From contig NZ_JABETK010000006.1 in the NCBI RefSeq assembly GCF_013240295.1, positions 62,001-126,000 on the forward strand: 64,000 nt of DNA. Direction: 5' to 3'. The translations under genes and the position numbers were made by a program. Each line of letters begins with the position of its first letter. Position 1 is the stretch's first letter. Source of the DNA: Neoaquamicrobium sediminum. GTDB taxonomy: Bacteria; Pseudomonadota; Alphaproteobacteria; Rhizobiales; Rhizobiaceae. Shown piece by piece: positions 1 to 8,139 of this stretch. The notes beneath the pieces are model-generated. The model did not search any database. It had not been told where the DNA came from and saw nothing but the letters and a program-made list of their open reading frames with translations.

Positions 1-2
1 CA

Positions 3-539
3 GACAAAATAGTTGCGTTCAACGCTGTCACTAATGTCATGACAGGGACGACACTTAATGTCGGCTTGGTAAATGGCGGGCAAACCGTCAACACAGTCGC
101 AGCTTATGCTGCTGCAGAGTTGGATCTCCGATTTGTTGACGCCGACGCGAGTGATGTTGCGATGCGCCAGATCGAAGAGATCGTATCCCGAAATAGCCAT
201 CCTGCCCTTTCGTCTAAGTTGACCATAAAAGGGGAGTTTCTGCCGCTAGTGACGACCCCTCAGACTCAGGCGTTGTTCGACATCTATCGTCAGGCGGCAG
301 CGACTCTCGGCATCGCGGTGGATGGAGAGTACACGGGTAGCTGCGCGGATTCCGGATTTGCCAGCGCTCAGGGGGTTCCCACCTTATGCGGTACTGGCGC
401 AGTCGGCGACAAGTCCCACACGCCTGACGAATACATACTGATCAATACGCTTCTTGAAAGAGCAAAAGTTCTGTCCATCGCTATCTGCAGAATTCTTGCC
501 AGCGACAGCGGGCGTCGGCTCGCCACTGAGGCAGCCTAA
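3..539 (+). CDS. M20 family metallopeptidase, C-terminal part (5' end outside window)
   Basis: The reading frame is open from the window edge, so this is the C-terminal part of a longer protein; the first ATG at 39 lies inside the conserved dimerisation domain and is not the start. The region GTTLNVGLVNGG is typical of the M20 lid domain of CPG2/ArgE/DapE-like amidohydrolases. Near the end, the motif GDKSHTPDEY supplies the late metal-binding histidine. M20 enzymes hydrolyse N-acyl amino acids or C-terminal glutamate. It lies 20 bp before a deacetylase-type gene and upstream of a Liv importer and glycine catabolism genes, so release of an amino acid from an imported conjugate is plausible but inferred. 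Confidence 0.85.
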   Translation, partial: DKIVAFNAVTNVMTGTTLNVGLVNGGQTVNTVAAYAAAELDLRFVDADASDVAMRQIEEIVSRNSHPALSSKLTIKGEFLPLVTTPQTQALFDIYRQAAATLGIAVDGEYTGSCADSGFASAQGVPTLCGTGAVGDKSHTPDEYILINTLLERAKVLSIAICRILASDSGRRLATEAA

Positions 540-559
540 ACAAAGCAGGGAGTAAGATT

Positions 560-1393
560 ATGCCGCGACACATTGCGTGTCTCACCTTTGATGCGGATGC
601 GATGTCGGGCCTTATCTCCCGAGGTCTAACTACTCCAACTCCGGTTTCTCGAGGAGAATTCAGCCGCGTAGCCGTGCCGCGGATCTTGGCTCTTCTTGAA
701 AAATACGATGTTCACGCAACGTTTTTCATACCTGGCGTTGTGATCGAGACCTATCCAGAGCTTTCCAAGGCGGTTCACGCTGCTGGACACGAAATTGGCA
801 ATCACAGCTATACGCATGTGCCGCCGGCGAACCTGAGCGCGGAGAAGGAAGAGAATGATCTCCGTCGTGCCAGCGAACTGATCGAGAAGGTTACAGGAAA
901 GAAGCCTGTCGGCTATCGCTCGCCCTCTTTCGATCTGAGTCCAGTGACGGCCGATCTGCTAATCAAGCACGGTTTCCTCTACGAAAGCAGCATGATGGGT
1001 CACGATCACAGCCCCTATCGTGTTCGAACCGGTGACAACGTTCAACTCGAGGGCCCCGTCATTTTTGGATCCGAGACGCCGCTTATCGAAATGCCGGTGA
1101 GCTGGAATCTGGATGACTTCCCGCACTTCGAATTCTTGCGGACGCAAGCCCAGCTGATGCCAGGCTTGATGGCTGCAAACGGCGTACTGCAGAACTGGGT
1201 CGACGACTTCAAATATATGCACGATACGGAGGAGTGGGGTGTGCTGACCTATACTTTCCATCCATATGTCATTGGCCGCGGACACCGCATGATTTTCTTA
1301 GAGAAGCTCATTTGTGAGCTTAAGAACATGAATGCCGTATTTCTGTCGCTGGAAGAGGCGGCAAATGAGTTTCAGCAAAGGTTACCAATTTAA
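560..1393 (+). CDS. Polysaccharide deacetylase (NodB-homology) family hydrolase
   Basis: 277 aa, complete, no signal peptide, so probably cytoplasmic. The N-terminus carries the NodB motif 1 (LTFDAD, catalytic/metal Asp), and HSYTH near residue 82 gives the two metal histidines of motif 2; YRSPSFD matches motif 3. Family members remove acetyl or formyl groups from N-acyl substrates, and the cytoplasmic peptidoglycan-deacetylase-like subgroup often sits beside amino-acid transporters in Rhizobiales. It follows the M20 peptidase by 20 bp and probably shares its transcript. The substrate is not deducible from sequence; acting on a small N-acylated compound together with the M20 enzyme is an inference. 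Confidence 0.8.
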   Translation: MPRHIACLTFDADAMSGLISRGLTTPTPVSRGEFSRVAVPRILALLEKYDVHATFFIPGVVIETYPELSKAVHAAGHEIGNHSYTHVPPANLSAEKEENDLRRASELIEKVTGKKPVGYRSPSFDLSPVTADLLIKHGFLYESSMMGHDHSPYRVRTGDNVQLEGPVIFGSETPLIEMPVSWNLDDFPHFEFLRTQAQLMPGLMAANGVLQNWVDDFKYMHDTEEWGVLTYTFHPYVIGRGHRMIFLEKLICELKNMNAVFLSLEEAANEFQQRLPI

Positions 1394-1555
1394 CGTTTAT
1401 TCCACCTGAAAGGTCGCCGGATCGGCAATTGTAGTGGAAATCAGGACCGGGACTTCCCGAGAAAGGAGTTGGGAAAAAATATGGAAGCACTGTGTTGGTT
1501 TCGAATGGGGAAATCAACGAGGGGAAACAAACGAAGAGAGAAGGAGGTAGAAGTT

Positions 1556-2719
1556 ATGAAGACTCTGATGAGAGTAACCGGGCTGTTGGTCTCAACGGCT
1601 GTAGTACTGCCGGCAATGGCAGATACTCCGGGCGTCACGGACGACGTGATTAAAATCGGGACGTTTGGGCCGATCACAGGACCACACTATGCGCTCGGCC
1701 GGTTACCTATGAACGGGCTGGAAACCGTCATTGACGACGTGAATGCCGCAGGCGGCATTCACGGCCGCAGGCTGCAGCTGGTTCGCGTAGACGACCAGTG
1801 CGACCCTGCCGGCGCGATAGCCGCCGTACGCAGGCTGGTCTTCAACGAGCAGGTTTTCGCCATTGTCGGTGGTTCGTGTTCGAACGGGGTTTTGGCGGCC
1901 AAGGAAGATATCGAGGAGGCAGGGATTCCCTATGTGAACTTTACTGCCGCCTCGAACTTGATATCAGCGCCGAAAGTCGACAACATATTCACGTCCATGC
2001 TGACATCGAACCTAGAAGGCCAACTTCAGGCCCAATACTTGGCTGATAAGGGCGTGACGAAGGCGGCCGTAGTGGCCCAACACGACGCTTGGGGTCGTGA
2101 CCGCTACGACGGTCTTCTTCCTGCACTCGAAGCTCGCGGAATCGAACTGGTTGCCGATGAAGAACTGTCGATGGAGTCGAATGATGCGACCGCGCAGGTC
2201 TTACGCGTTCAATCGTCCGGCGCAGAAGCCGTCGTCCTCCTGACTTACCCGAAGCCGGCTTCGATCTTTCTCCGGGATTCGGCGCGTCTGGGCTTTGACG
2301 CGACCTTTCTTGGAACTACGGTAATTCCTGATCCTGTGGCTTTCGACGAGCTCGTCGCGATACCGGGAGCGACCAAGAATTTTGTAACGATCTCCCCGTC
2401 GCGCTATCCGATTGACTCCGAAGAGGCGGGTGAGTGGCGCGAAAAGCTGATCGCAAAGTTCCCAGACGATACTCCTCATAGCTACAATCTATTCGGGATC
2501 ACAGCCGGCCAACTCGCGGTGGCGGTGCTGGAAGAAGTCGGAAGCGATCTGACGCGAGAGGCTTTCATCAATGTTTTGAGCAGCACCAAATCTCTCGAGG
2601 TCACCTTCGCGCCTGCTCCATTGAATTGCGACACGCATCAATGCCTTCAGTCCGCCGCCTGGTACAGGCGAACCGATGACGGAAAGACAGAGACGGTCGG
2701 AATTACAGAGCTTAAATGA
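1556..2719 (+). CDS. livK: Branched-chain-type amino acid ABC transporter substrate-binding protein (LivK-like)
   Basis: Periplasmic binding protein of the Peripla_BP_6 (Leu/Ile/Val-binding) family, first gene of a livK-H-M-G-F unit. I start it at ATG 1556 and not at 1469, because aaggaggtag lies just upstream and the protein then opens with a normal Sec signal peptide ending near AMADT. The mature N-terminus VIKIGTFGPITGP is the family hallmark, followed by INDVNAAGGIHGR-like text and a pair of C-terminal cysteines. Length, 387 aa, is normal. The ligand cannot be named; proximity to glycine degradation genes makes an amino acid or small conjugate likely. Confidence 0.88.
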   Translation: MKTLMRVTGLLVSTAVVLPAMADTPGVTDDVIKIGTFGPITGPHYALGRLPMNGLETVIDDVNAAGGIHGRRLQLVRVDDQCDPAGAIAAVRRLVFNEQVFAIVGGSCSNGVLAAKEDIEEAGIPYVNFTAASNLISAPKVDNIFTSMLTSNLEGQLQAQYLADKGVTKAAVVAQHDAWGRDRYDGLLPALEARGIELVADEELSMESNDATAQVLRVQSSGAEAVVLLTYPKPASIFLRDSARLGFDATFLGTTVIPDPVAFDELVAIPGATKNFVTISPSRYPIDSEEAGEWREKLIAKFPDDTPHSYNLFGITAGQLAVAVLEEVGSDLTREAFINVLSSTKSLEVTFAPAPLNCDTHQCLQSAAWYRRTDDGKTETVGITELK

Positions 2720-2756
2720 CATTTGATCAGGTCACTTCAGGATCGATGAGGTAACG

Positions 2757-3638
2757 ATGCTTTCCGTCCTCCTTGCAAGCGGAGTGGCCAATGGGCTCCT
2801 CTACGGTTTGATAGCCCTAGGTGTGGTGGTACTATCCAAAGCCGCCAACGCAATCAACTTTTCACAAGGCGACGTAATGGCGCTCGGATGCTTCGTGTCT
2901 TACTCGGTCATTGTCGTGATCGGGGACGGGCCTGTCGCGGCGGTACTATTTGTTGTGATTGCGGCGTTGTTCGTAGGGTTGCTCAGTTATCTGTTGTTGC
3001 GGCCGTTGTTAAAGACAGAGCACGCGGTCGCTGTGCTAATCGCGACCATTGGTCTTTCATTCCTCATCAAGGGTCTGATACGTTTAACTTGGGGCGGGCG
3101 CGGCGACTACCTAGCCGTGCCGCCCTTGATCACCGGGCCACCATTAATTCTGTTTGACGGTGCCATCATTGTGCCGCTTCAGTATTTGGTGATGATGGCT
3201 GGGGCCGTGTTCATCATTCTTCTGTTTGCGCTATTCTTCCGCTTTACAAGGCTAGGCCTCTTCATGCGCTCGGTAGCCGACAATCCGCGAGCCGCACAGA
3301 TCGTAGGTATTCCAACACAACTCGTGTTGTGCAGCGCTATGGTGCTGAGCCTCACCGTATCGGCGATCGCTGGATTCCTGCTAGCCCCAGCCACAATCAT
3401 CTTTCCAGACATGGGTTTCGCGTTATTCCTCAAGGGATTCGCCGCGGCGATTATCGGAGGGATGACGAGTCTTCCAGGGGCGGTAGTGGGCGGTATCCTA
3501 TTGGGCGTGACAGAAGTTTTAGTGTCCGGCTACGTTGCTTCCCAAGCGCAGGAATTGTCCGCCTTCATTTTAATCTTCATTGCCCTGATATTCTTTCCAC
3601 GTGGTCTGTTTGGCGGCCGCAAGTCACGGAGTGTTTGA
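2757..3638 (+). CDS. livH: Branched-chain amino acid ABC transporter permease LivH
   Basis: 293 aa inner-membrane permease with about eight hydrophobic segments. INFSQGDVMALG is the LivH signature near the N-terminus, and the EAA-like loop region LFMRSVADNPRAAQIVGI lies before the last membrane helices. It forms the transmembrane pore with LivM. Its stop codon overlaps the livM start by one base (TGATG arrangement), which indicates translational coupling. The frame is intact and the length normal. Confidence 0.9.
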   Translation: MLSVLLASGVANGLLYGLIALGVVVLSKAANAINFSQGDVMALGCFVSYSVIVVIGDGPVAAVLFVVIAALFVGLLSYLLLRPLLKTEHAVAVLIATIGLSFLIKGLIRLTWGGRGDYLAVPPLITGPPLILFDGAIIVPLQYLVMMAGAVFIILLFALFFRFTRLGLFMRSVADNPRAAQIVGIPTQLVLCSAMVLSLTVSAIAGFLLAPATIIFPDMGFALFLKGFAAAIIGGMTSLPGAVVGGILLGVTEVLVSGYVASQAQELSAFILIFIALIFFPRGLFGGRKSRSV

Positions 3639-4653
3639 TGTTCTTAAGGCAACCGCTTCCTCTTCTTTCTGTGGTGACCGCTTCCTGGATGATGCCGGTT
3701 GCTATTGCCTGCATTGTTGCCGTGGTGGGCCTGAGCCTCAACTCGTATCTACTGTTCTTGCTGGCGCGTATCGTTATTTTCGTGATGCTGATCATCGGTT
3801 TGAACGTGCTGATGGGCTATTCCGGACAGCTGTCTTTCGCTCATGCAGCGCTATTTGGTGTTGGGGCCTACGCGACCGGGCTGCTGCAGGTGCATCTGGG
3901 CGTGCCCTTTGTTGTGGCGATCATTGCAGCTACTGTGATGGTGACAGCTCTCGGGACGCTTCTCGCATTGCCTGCGCTGCGGTTGTCGGGAATCCATCTT
4001 GCGGTCGCAACTCTAGCTATTGCGCAGGCAGTGCACTGGGTACTGATTAACTGGACGCCTGTAACCTTCGGCGCTGGCGGCTTTCGCGCGCCGACTATAC
4101 GGCTGTTTGGCCTGGACAAGACAGAAACCGTATTTCTTGTATCGCTGTCTCTGACAACGATTTCCTATTTGCTAGTAAGGCAACTGACTCATACCAGCTT
4201 TGGTCGCCGGTTTGTGGCCGTTCGCGACAATCCAATCGCCGCCGCGCCAACGGCGTGAATATCACCCATATAAAGACGGTAGCGTTTGCACTAAGTGCGG
4301 CTATAGCGGGCTTGGCGGGCGGCCTTTACTCGGCTCTATTGGGTTTCGTCGCACCAGAAAGTTTCAATCTGGAACAGATGGTATTGATGAAGATTATGGC
4401 AGTCGTCGGCGGACTGGGCACAATGTTAGGTTCGGTCATTGGTCCCACGTTGGTGATTGTGCTCCAGGAGCAATTGCGTGAGAGCCAAGGTTGGCTCGAA
4501 ATCATCTTCGGTGCGACGCTGATCGCGTTTGTACTATTCGTACCCAAGGGTATTGCTCCGCTGCTTCTGCGACTGCTCGGCCACGGGCCGCAAGTCGAGA
4601 CTGTCGAGGTTAACTCGCAGACGCGACGGGCGAACGCCCAAGCTACGACCTGA
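3638..4653 (+). pseudogene. livM: Branched-chain amino acid ABC permease LivM, one frameshift
   Basis: Second permease of the importer. The N-terminal part (ATG 3638, overlapping the livH stop) contains LNVLMGYSGQLSFAHAA and runs to AVRDNPIAA, where the frame stops at 4258. The C-terminal part continues in another frame with NGVNITHIKTVAFALSAA. Adding one C in the GC-rich stretch near 4245 restores AARANGVNI and a protein of about 338 aa, the family size. So as given it is split by a one-base deletion. A GTG at 4255 overlaps the premature stop, so a two-part protein is formally possible, but split LivM proteins are not usual. Confidence 0.85.
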
Positions 4654-4670
4654 AGCACCGGGGAACTGAG

Positions 4671-5441
4671 ATGCTGGACATTCGCAACGTGTCACTAAGC
4701 TTCGGCGCAATCACCGTACTGAATGACGTTACCTTTTCCCTTGGGGGAGGAGAGATTCTCGGACTGATCGGCCCGAACGGCGCGGGCAAGACTACAATGA
4801 TGAACACCATCACTGGGATCCACCGTGCAATATCCGGTGAAATCCGCCTATGTGGCAAAGGTATCTCTGATCTCAAATCCCATCAGATAGCAGCGCGGGG
4901 CCTGCGCCGTACGTTCCAGACCAGTCTTCTGTGCCCTGGCCTAAGTGTTGTCGAGAACGTCATGCTTGGACTCGAACCTCAGCGGGAATATGGCTTCTGG
5001 GGGGCGTGCTTAGGAAATCCCAGCGCCCGTCAATGGGAAAACCAGGCTCGTCGCAAGTCGATGGAAATGTTGGACTGGATGGGCATGGCCAGGTTCGCCG
5101 GGAGGCCTGGCGGTGGGTTGTCCTTCGGTCAACAGCGGCTCGTAGAGATCGCACGTGCTCTAGTGAGCCGTCCTGCCGTATTGCTGCTCGATGAGCCGGC
5201 CGTCGGCCTCACAGCGCCGCGTGTTGAAGAACTTGCAGAAAAAATTAAGAGCATTCGCTCTGAATTCGGAACCTCGATCCTGCTCATCGAACATGTAATG
5301 CAGTTGGTACTCACGGCCTGCGATCGGGTGGTGGTCATGAGTGCCGGTGAGGTGATTGCGGACGGCGATCCAACTGTCGTTACAGTCGATCCAAAGGTTG
5401 TCGAAAGCTATCTGGGGCGCGGTTACTATGCTGAAAGCTGA
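4671..5441 (+). CDS. livG: Branched-chain amino acid ABC transporter ATPase LivG
   Basis: 256 aa cytoplasmic ATPase of the importer. Walker A is GPNGAGKTT, the ABC signature is LSFGQQRLVEIARAL, and Walker B is LLLDEPAVGL; the C-terminal tail with VVESYLGRGY is typical of LivG. It begins 17 bp after livM and overlaps livF by 14 bp, so it is part of the same operon. Confidence 0.9.
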   Translation: MLDIRNVSLSFGAITVLNDVTFSLGGGEILGLIGPNGAGKTTMMNTITGIHRAISGEIRLCGKGISDLKSHQIAARGLRRTFQTSLLCPGLSVVENVMLGLEPQREYGFWGACLGNPSARQWENQARRKSMEMLDWMGMARFAGRPGGGLSFGQQRLVEIARALVSRPAVLLLDEPAVGLTAPRVEELAEKIKSIRSEFGTSILLIEHVMQLVLTACDRVVVMSAGEVIADGDPTVVTVDPKVVESYLGRGYYAES

Positions 5442-6132
5442 CAACATCGAGGTTTGGCGCGGTCAGACGCAAGTGCTGAAGGATTTCAGTCTTGAACTCA
5501 CCCCCGGCGTCATAACGGCCATGCTCGGTGGCAACGGGTCGGGCAAATCAACAACACTATATGCACTGTCCGGACTGGTCCCGTTGAAAGCAGGTCAGAT
5601 ATGGGCGGGTGATACCCAGCTCACTGGTGTGGGCCCGCGTCGTGCAGTGGCCGCCGGGATCGCTCATGTTCCGCAAGGGCGCGAGGTCTTTCCGACCATG
5701 AGCGTGCGAGATAATCTTCTGGCAGGCGCGGCAACTGTGAAAAGTCGTAAGCTGCGAAATGAACGATTGGAGCGTGTCCTCGACACCTATCCAGTTCTTG
5801 GCGCTAAGCTGCGATTAGCCGCCAGTCAGCTGTCAGGCGGAGAACAGCAGCAAGTCGCTATCGGCCGTGCCCTGATGACCAACCCGAAAGTGGTGATGAT
5901 GGACGAACCTTCTGCGGGACTCTCACCCGCGTTGGTCGACACGTTGATAGATACGATCCGAAAGCTCGGGGAAGATGGGCTTACCGTCTTGCTGGTCGAA
6001 CAGAATGTCGGCGTCGCGGTGCATGTCGCTTCCGAGGCTGTTGTGCTGAAAGCTGGAGCAATCGCACTCCATCGTCCGGCAAATGAACTGTTGCGCGACA
6101 AGTCTCTGCTTGCAGCGTATCTCGGCCATTAA
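5428..6132 (+). CDS. livF: Branched-chain amino acid ABC transporter ATPase LivF
   Basis: 234 aa second ATPase. I start it at ATG 5428, inside the end of livG, because the LivF-type N-terminus MLKADNIEVWRGQ begins there; upstream in-frame codons only read the livG overlap. Walker A GGNGSGKST, signature LSGGEQQQVAIGRAL and Walker B VMMDEPSAGL are intact. It ends the importer operon. The next 296 bp up to the glycine riboswitch hold no convincing gene; a promoter for the gcv operon should lie there. Confidence 0.9.
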   Translation: MLKADNIEVWRGQTQVLKDFSLELTPGVITAMLGGNGSGKSTTLYALSGLVPLKAGQIWAGDTQLTGVGPRRAVAAGIAHVPQGREVFPTMSVRDNLLAGAATVKSRKLRNERLERVLDTYPVLGAKLRLAASQLSGGEQQQVAIGRALMTNPKVVMMDEPSAGLSPALVDTLIDTIRKLGEDGLTVLLVEQNVGVAVHVASEAVVLKAGAIALHRPANELLRDKSLLAAYLGH

Positions 6133-6428
6133 TGAACCGATGGGCAACCCAAGTCCTCAAACACTTGCGCTTGCGTGCCAGGTCGGGAGACCGCGATGAA
6201 CCGTTGGAACAGCGGCTTCGACGCGACAGGCAAAGGAAGGCGCATTGTTGCACCGTCGCTCCGATGGTGTAACCGTCGCTGAAGAGGAACAACGAATGAC
6301 CACCTGCACGATCGAGTGGCAAGTGGATAGGTGATCATCACGATTGGATTAATCTCGCAGACGGCTATGAAATCCGATGACAGCGTCTGCAAGATGAGAT
6401 ACTTAAAGTTGGGCTTTGCCCTACCGTT

Positions 6429-6611
6429 TGCGGGAGAGAACAGCACAAGGCTGTCGCCGAAGGGGAAATCGCCCGAAATCTCTCAGGCAAAAGAACCGTA
6501 AACGGGAAAGACACTCTGGAAAGTTGGGGCCTTGGTGCCCTGCGCCGAAGGTGTAAGTGCCGCCGAGGAGTTTTCGGCAGCGCGAGTCTCTCAGGCTTCA
6601 GACAGAGGGGC
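6429..6611 (+). promoter_or_regulatory. Tandem glycine riboswitch (gcvT element)
   Basis: Two glycine aptamers lie head to tail directly upstream of gcvT. Each carries the conserved set: a gccgaagg loop (about 6455 and 6542) followed by ctctcaggc (6480-6488 and 6588-6596), and the second ends with gacagaggggcac, the usual closing strand. Tandem glycine riboswitches before gcvT normally switch expression on when glycine is abundant. Because gcvT, gcvH, gcvP, glyA and sdaA follow on the same strand, the whole glycine-to-pyruvate route may answer to this switch. Confidence 0.92.
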
Positions 6612-6617
6612 ACGGAA

Positions 6618-6636
6618 AGGCCGCACGATGCGGCCT
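6618..6636 (+). promoter_or_regulatory. Hairpin between glycine riboswitch and gcvT start
   Basis: A perfect 8-bp stem with a 3-nt loop (aggccgca-cga-tgcggcct) follows the second aptamer and precedes the probable ribosome-binding site tggaga by about 14 nt. There is no U tract, so it is not an ordinary intrinsic terminator; it is a candidate part of the expression platform. Its exact role is inference. Confidence 0.45.
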
Positions 6637-6660
6637 ATCACGTGTTGCTCTGGAGAAGTC

Positions 6661-7761
6661 ATGACGGGCGATGAAGCGAAAAACCTACCCTTGGCAGATC
6701 TGCATCGAAAGGCAGGAGCGCGCTTTGGCGCCTTTGCCGGATGGTCAATGCCGCTAACCTATCCGGCGGGCGTCATGCAGGAACACCTGCACACCCGCGA
6801 GCATGCCGGTGTGTTCGACATCTCTCACATGAAGCTGATCGAGCTTTCCGGTCCCGACACAGGCGCACTGCTCGATCGTGCCTGCCCGCTCACATCGGCG
6901 GCGCTGCCTTTGCGTCAGTCCAAGTACTCGCTTTTACTCAACGAGCAGGCGGGAATTCTCGACGACGTGATCGTGACGCGGCTGGCAGACACGCGGTTCA
7001 TGATGGTCGCCAATGCCGGCAACGCAGTGGCGGATGAGGCGCACCTGCGCATGCTGGCGAACGGACTCGACGTCGTCATCGACCCGCTCGATCGGGTCTT
7101 CCTGGCCATTCAGGGGCCTGAAGCCGAAGCCGCGCTCGGCAGGATCGGTAACGAAACGGCCGGCCTCACCTTCATGCACGGCATCGAGCCGCGCAATGGA
7201 TGGTTCCTGACCCGTTCAGGCTATACCGGCGAGGACGGCTTCGAGATCAGCCTGTCGGAGACGGACGCGCGTGTTCTGCTTGATGAGTTGTTCTCCAACG
7301 ATCGCGTGATGTGGGTGGGACTGGCCGCCCGTGACAGCCTGCGCCTCGAAGCGGGATTGTGCCTGCATGGCAGCGACATCACGCCTGACACCAATCCTGT
7401 CGACGCCGGCCTGATGTGGGCGGTGCCGAAGAGCGTGCGCTCCGAAGGCCGTTTCGTGGGCGCCGCCGCACTTCGCGATTTTGCCGCCCGCGGCGCGGTC
7501 GAGAAGCGCGTCGGGCTCAAGCCCGAAGGCCGCCAGCCCGTCCGAGCAGGCTCGTCCCTTTTCGACGCGGACGGCAACTCAGTCGGCCGCGTCACCTCCG
7601 GCGGCTTCGGCCCATCTGCCGGCCATCCGGTCGCGATGGGTTATGTGGCCGCCGAGTTCGCGGCTGTCGCAACACGGCTGTACGCCGACGTTCGCGGCAC
7701 CAAACTGCCGGTCGACGTGCACTCCCTGCCTTTCACACCACATCGCTATCGCAAAGGATGA
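6661..7761 (+). CDS. gcvT: Glycine cleavage system T protein (aminomethyltransferase)
   Basis: 366 aa. It transfers the methylene group of the H-protein-bound aminomethyl intermediate to tetrahydrofolate, releasing ammonia. The start at 6661 follows tggagaagtc, lies just beyond the riboswitch and gives the normal N-terminus (LADLHRKAGARFGAFAGWSMP); upstream in-frame codons run through the riboswitch and are not coding. GVFDISHM, SGYTGEDGFEI and AARDSLRLEAG are family blocks, including the folate-site residues. It is followed after 6 bp by gcvH. Confidence 0.93.
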   Translation: MTGDEAKNLPLADLHRKAGARFGAFAGWSMPLTYPAGVMQEHLHTREHAGVFDISHMKLIELSGPDTGALLDRACPLTSAALPLRQSKYSLLLNEQAGILDDVIVTRLADTRFMMVANAGNAVADEAHLRMLANGLDVVIDPLDRVFLAIQGPEAEAALGRIGNETAGLTFMHGIEPRNGWFLTRSGYTGEDGFEISLSETDARVLLDELFSNDRVMWVGLAARDSLRLEAGLCLHGSDITPDTNPVDAGLMWAVPKSVRSEGRFVGAAALRDFAARGAVEKRVGLKPEGRQPVRAGSSLFDADGNSVGRVTSGGFGPSAGHPVAMGYVAAEFAAVATRLYADVRGTKLPVDVHSLPFTPHRYRKG

Positions 7762-7767
7762 TTTCTC

Positions 7768-8136
7768 ATGGCTACGATCTACTACACCGAGGACCACGAA
7801 TGGCTCCATGTCGAAGGAGAAATCGCCACCGTGGGCATCACAGACTACGCGCAGCAACAGCTCGGCGAACTGGTCTTCGTGGAGCTTCCCGAGGTTGGCA
7901 AGAGCCTGAAGAAAGGTGACACGGCCGTTGTGGTTGAGTCGGTCAAGGCTGCCTCAGACGTCTATGCGCCGATCGATGGTGACGTCACCGAAGCCAACAC
8001 GGCCCTGGCCAGCGACCCGACGCTCGTCAACTCAGCTCCTGCCGGCGACGGCTGGCTGTGGAAAATGAAGCTTTCAGACAAGAGCCAGCTCGACGGCCTC
8101 ATGGATGAGACAGCCTACAACGCGCACACGTCCTGA
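7768..8136 (+). CDS. gcvH: Glycine cleavage system H protein
   Basis: 122 aa lipoyl carrier protein. The lipoylated lysine is in VVVESVKAASDVYAP, and YTEDHEWLHVEG is the usual N-terminus. It shuttles the aminomethyl group between the P, T and L proteins. It is packed between gcvT (6 bp) and gcvP (3 bp) in one operon. No L-protein (lipoamide dehydrogenase) gene is in the window; the housekeeping copy would serve. Confidence 0.95.
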   Translation: MATIYYTEDHEWLHVEGEIATVGITDYAQQQLGELVFVELPEVGKSLKKGDTAVVVESVKAASDVYAPIDGDVTEANTALASDPTLVNSAPAGDGWLWKMKLSDKSQLDGLMDETAYNAHTS

Positions 8137-8139
8137 GGT

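Noticed and set aside
4255..4653. Separate gene for the second half of livM
   Set aside because: A GTG overlaps the premature stop, but the fragment starts inside a conserved LivM block, so a frameshifted livM is more likely than two genes.
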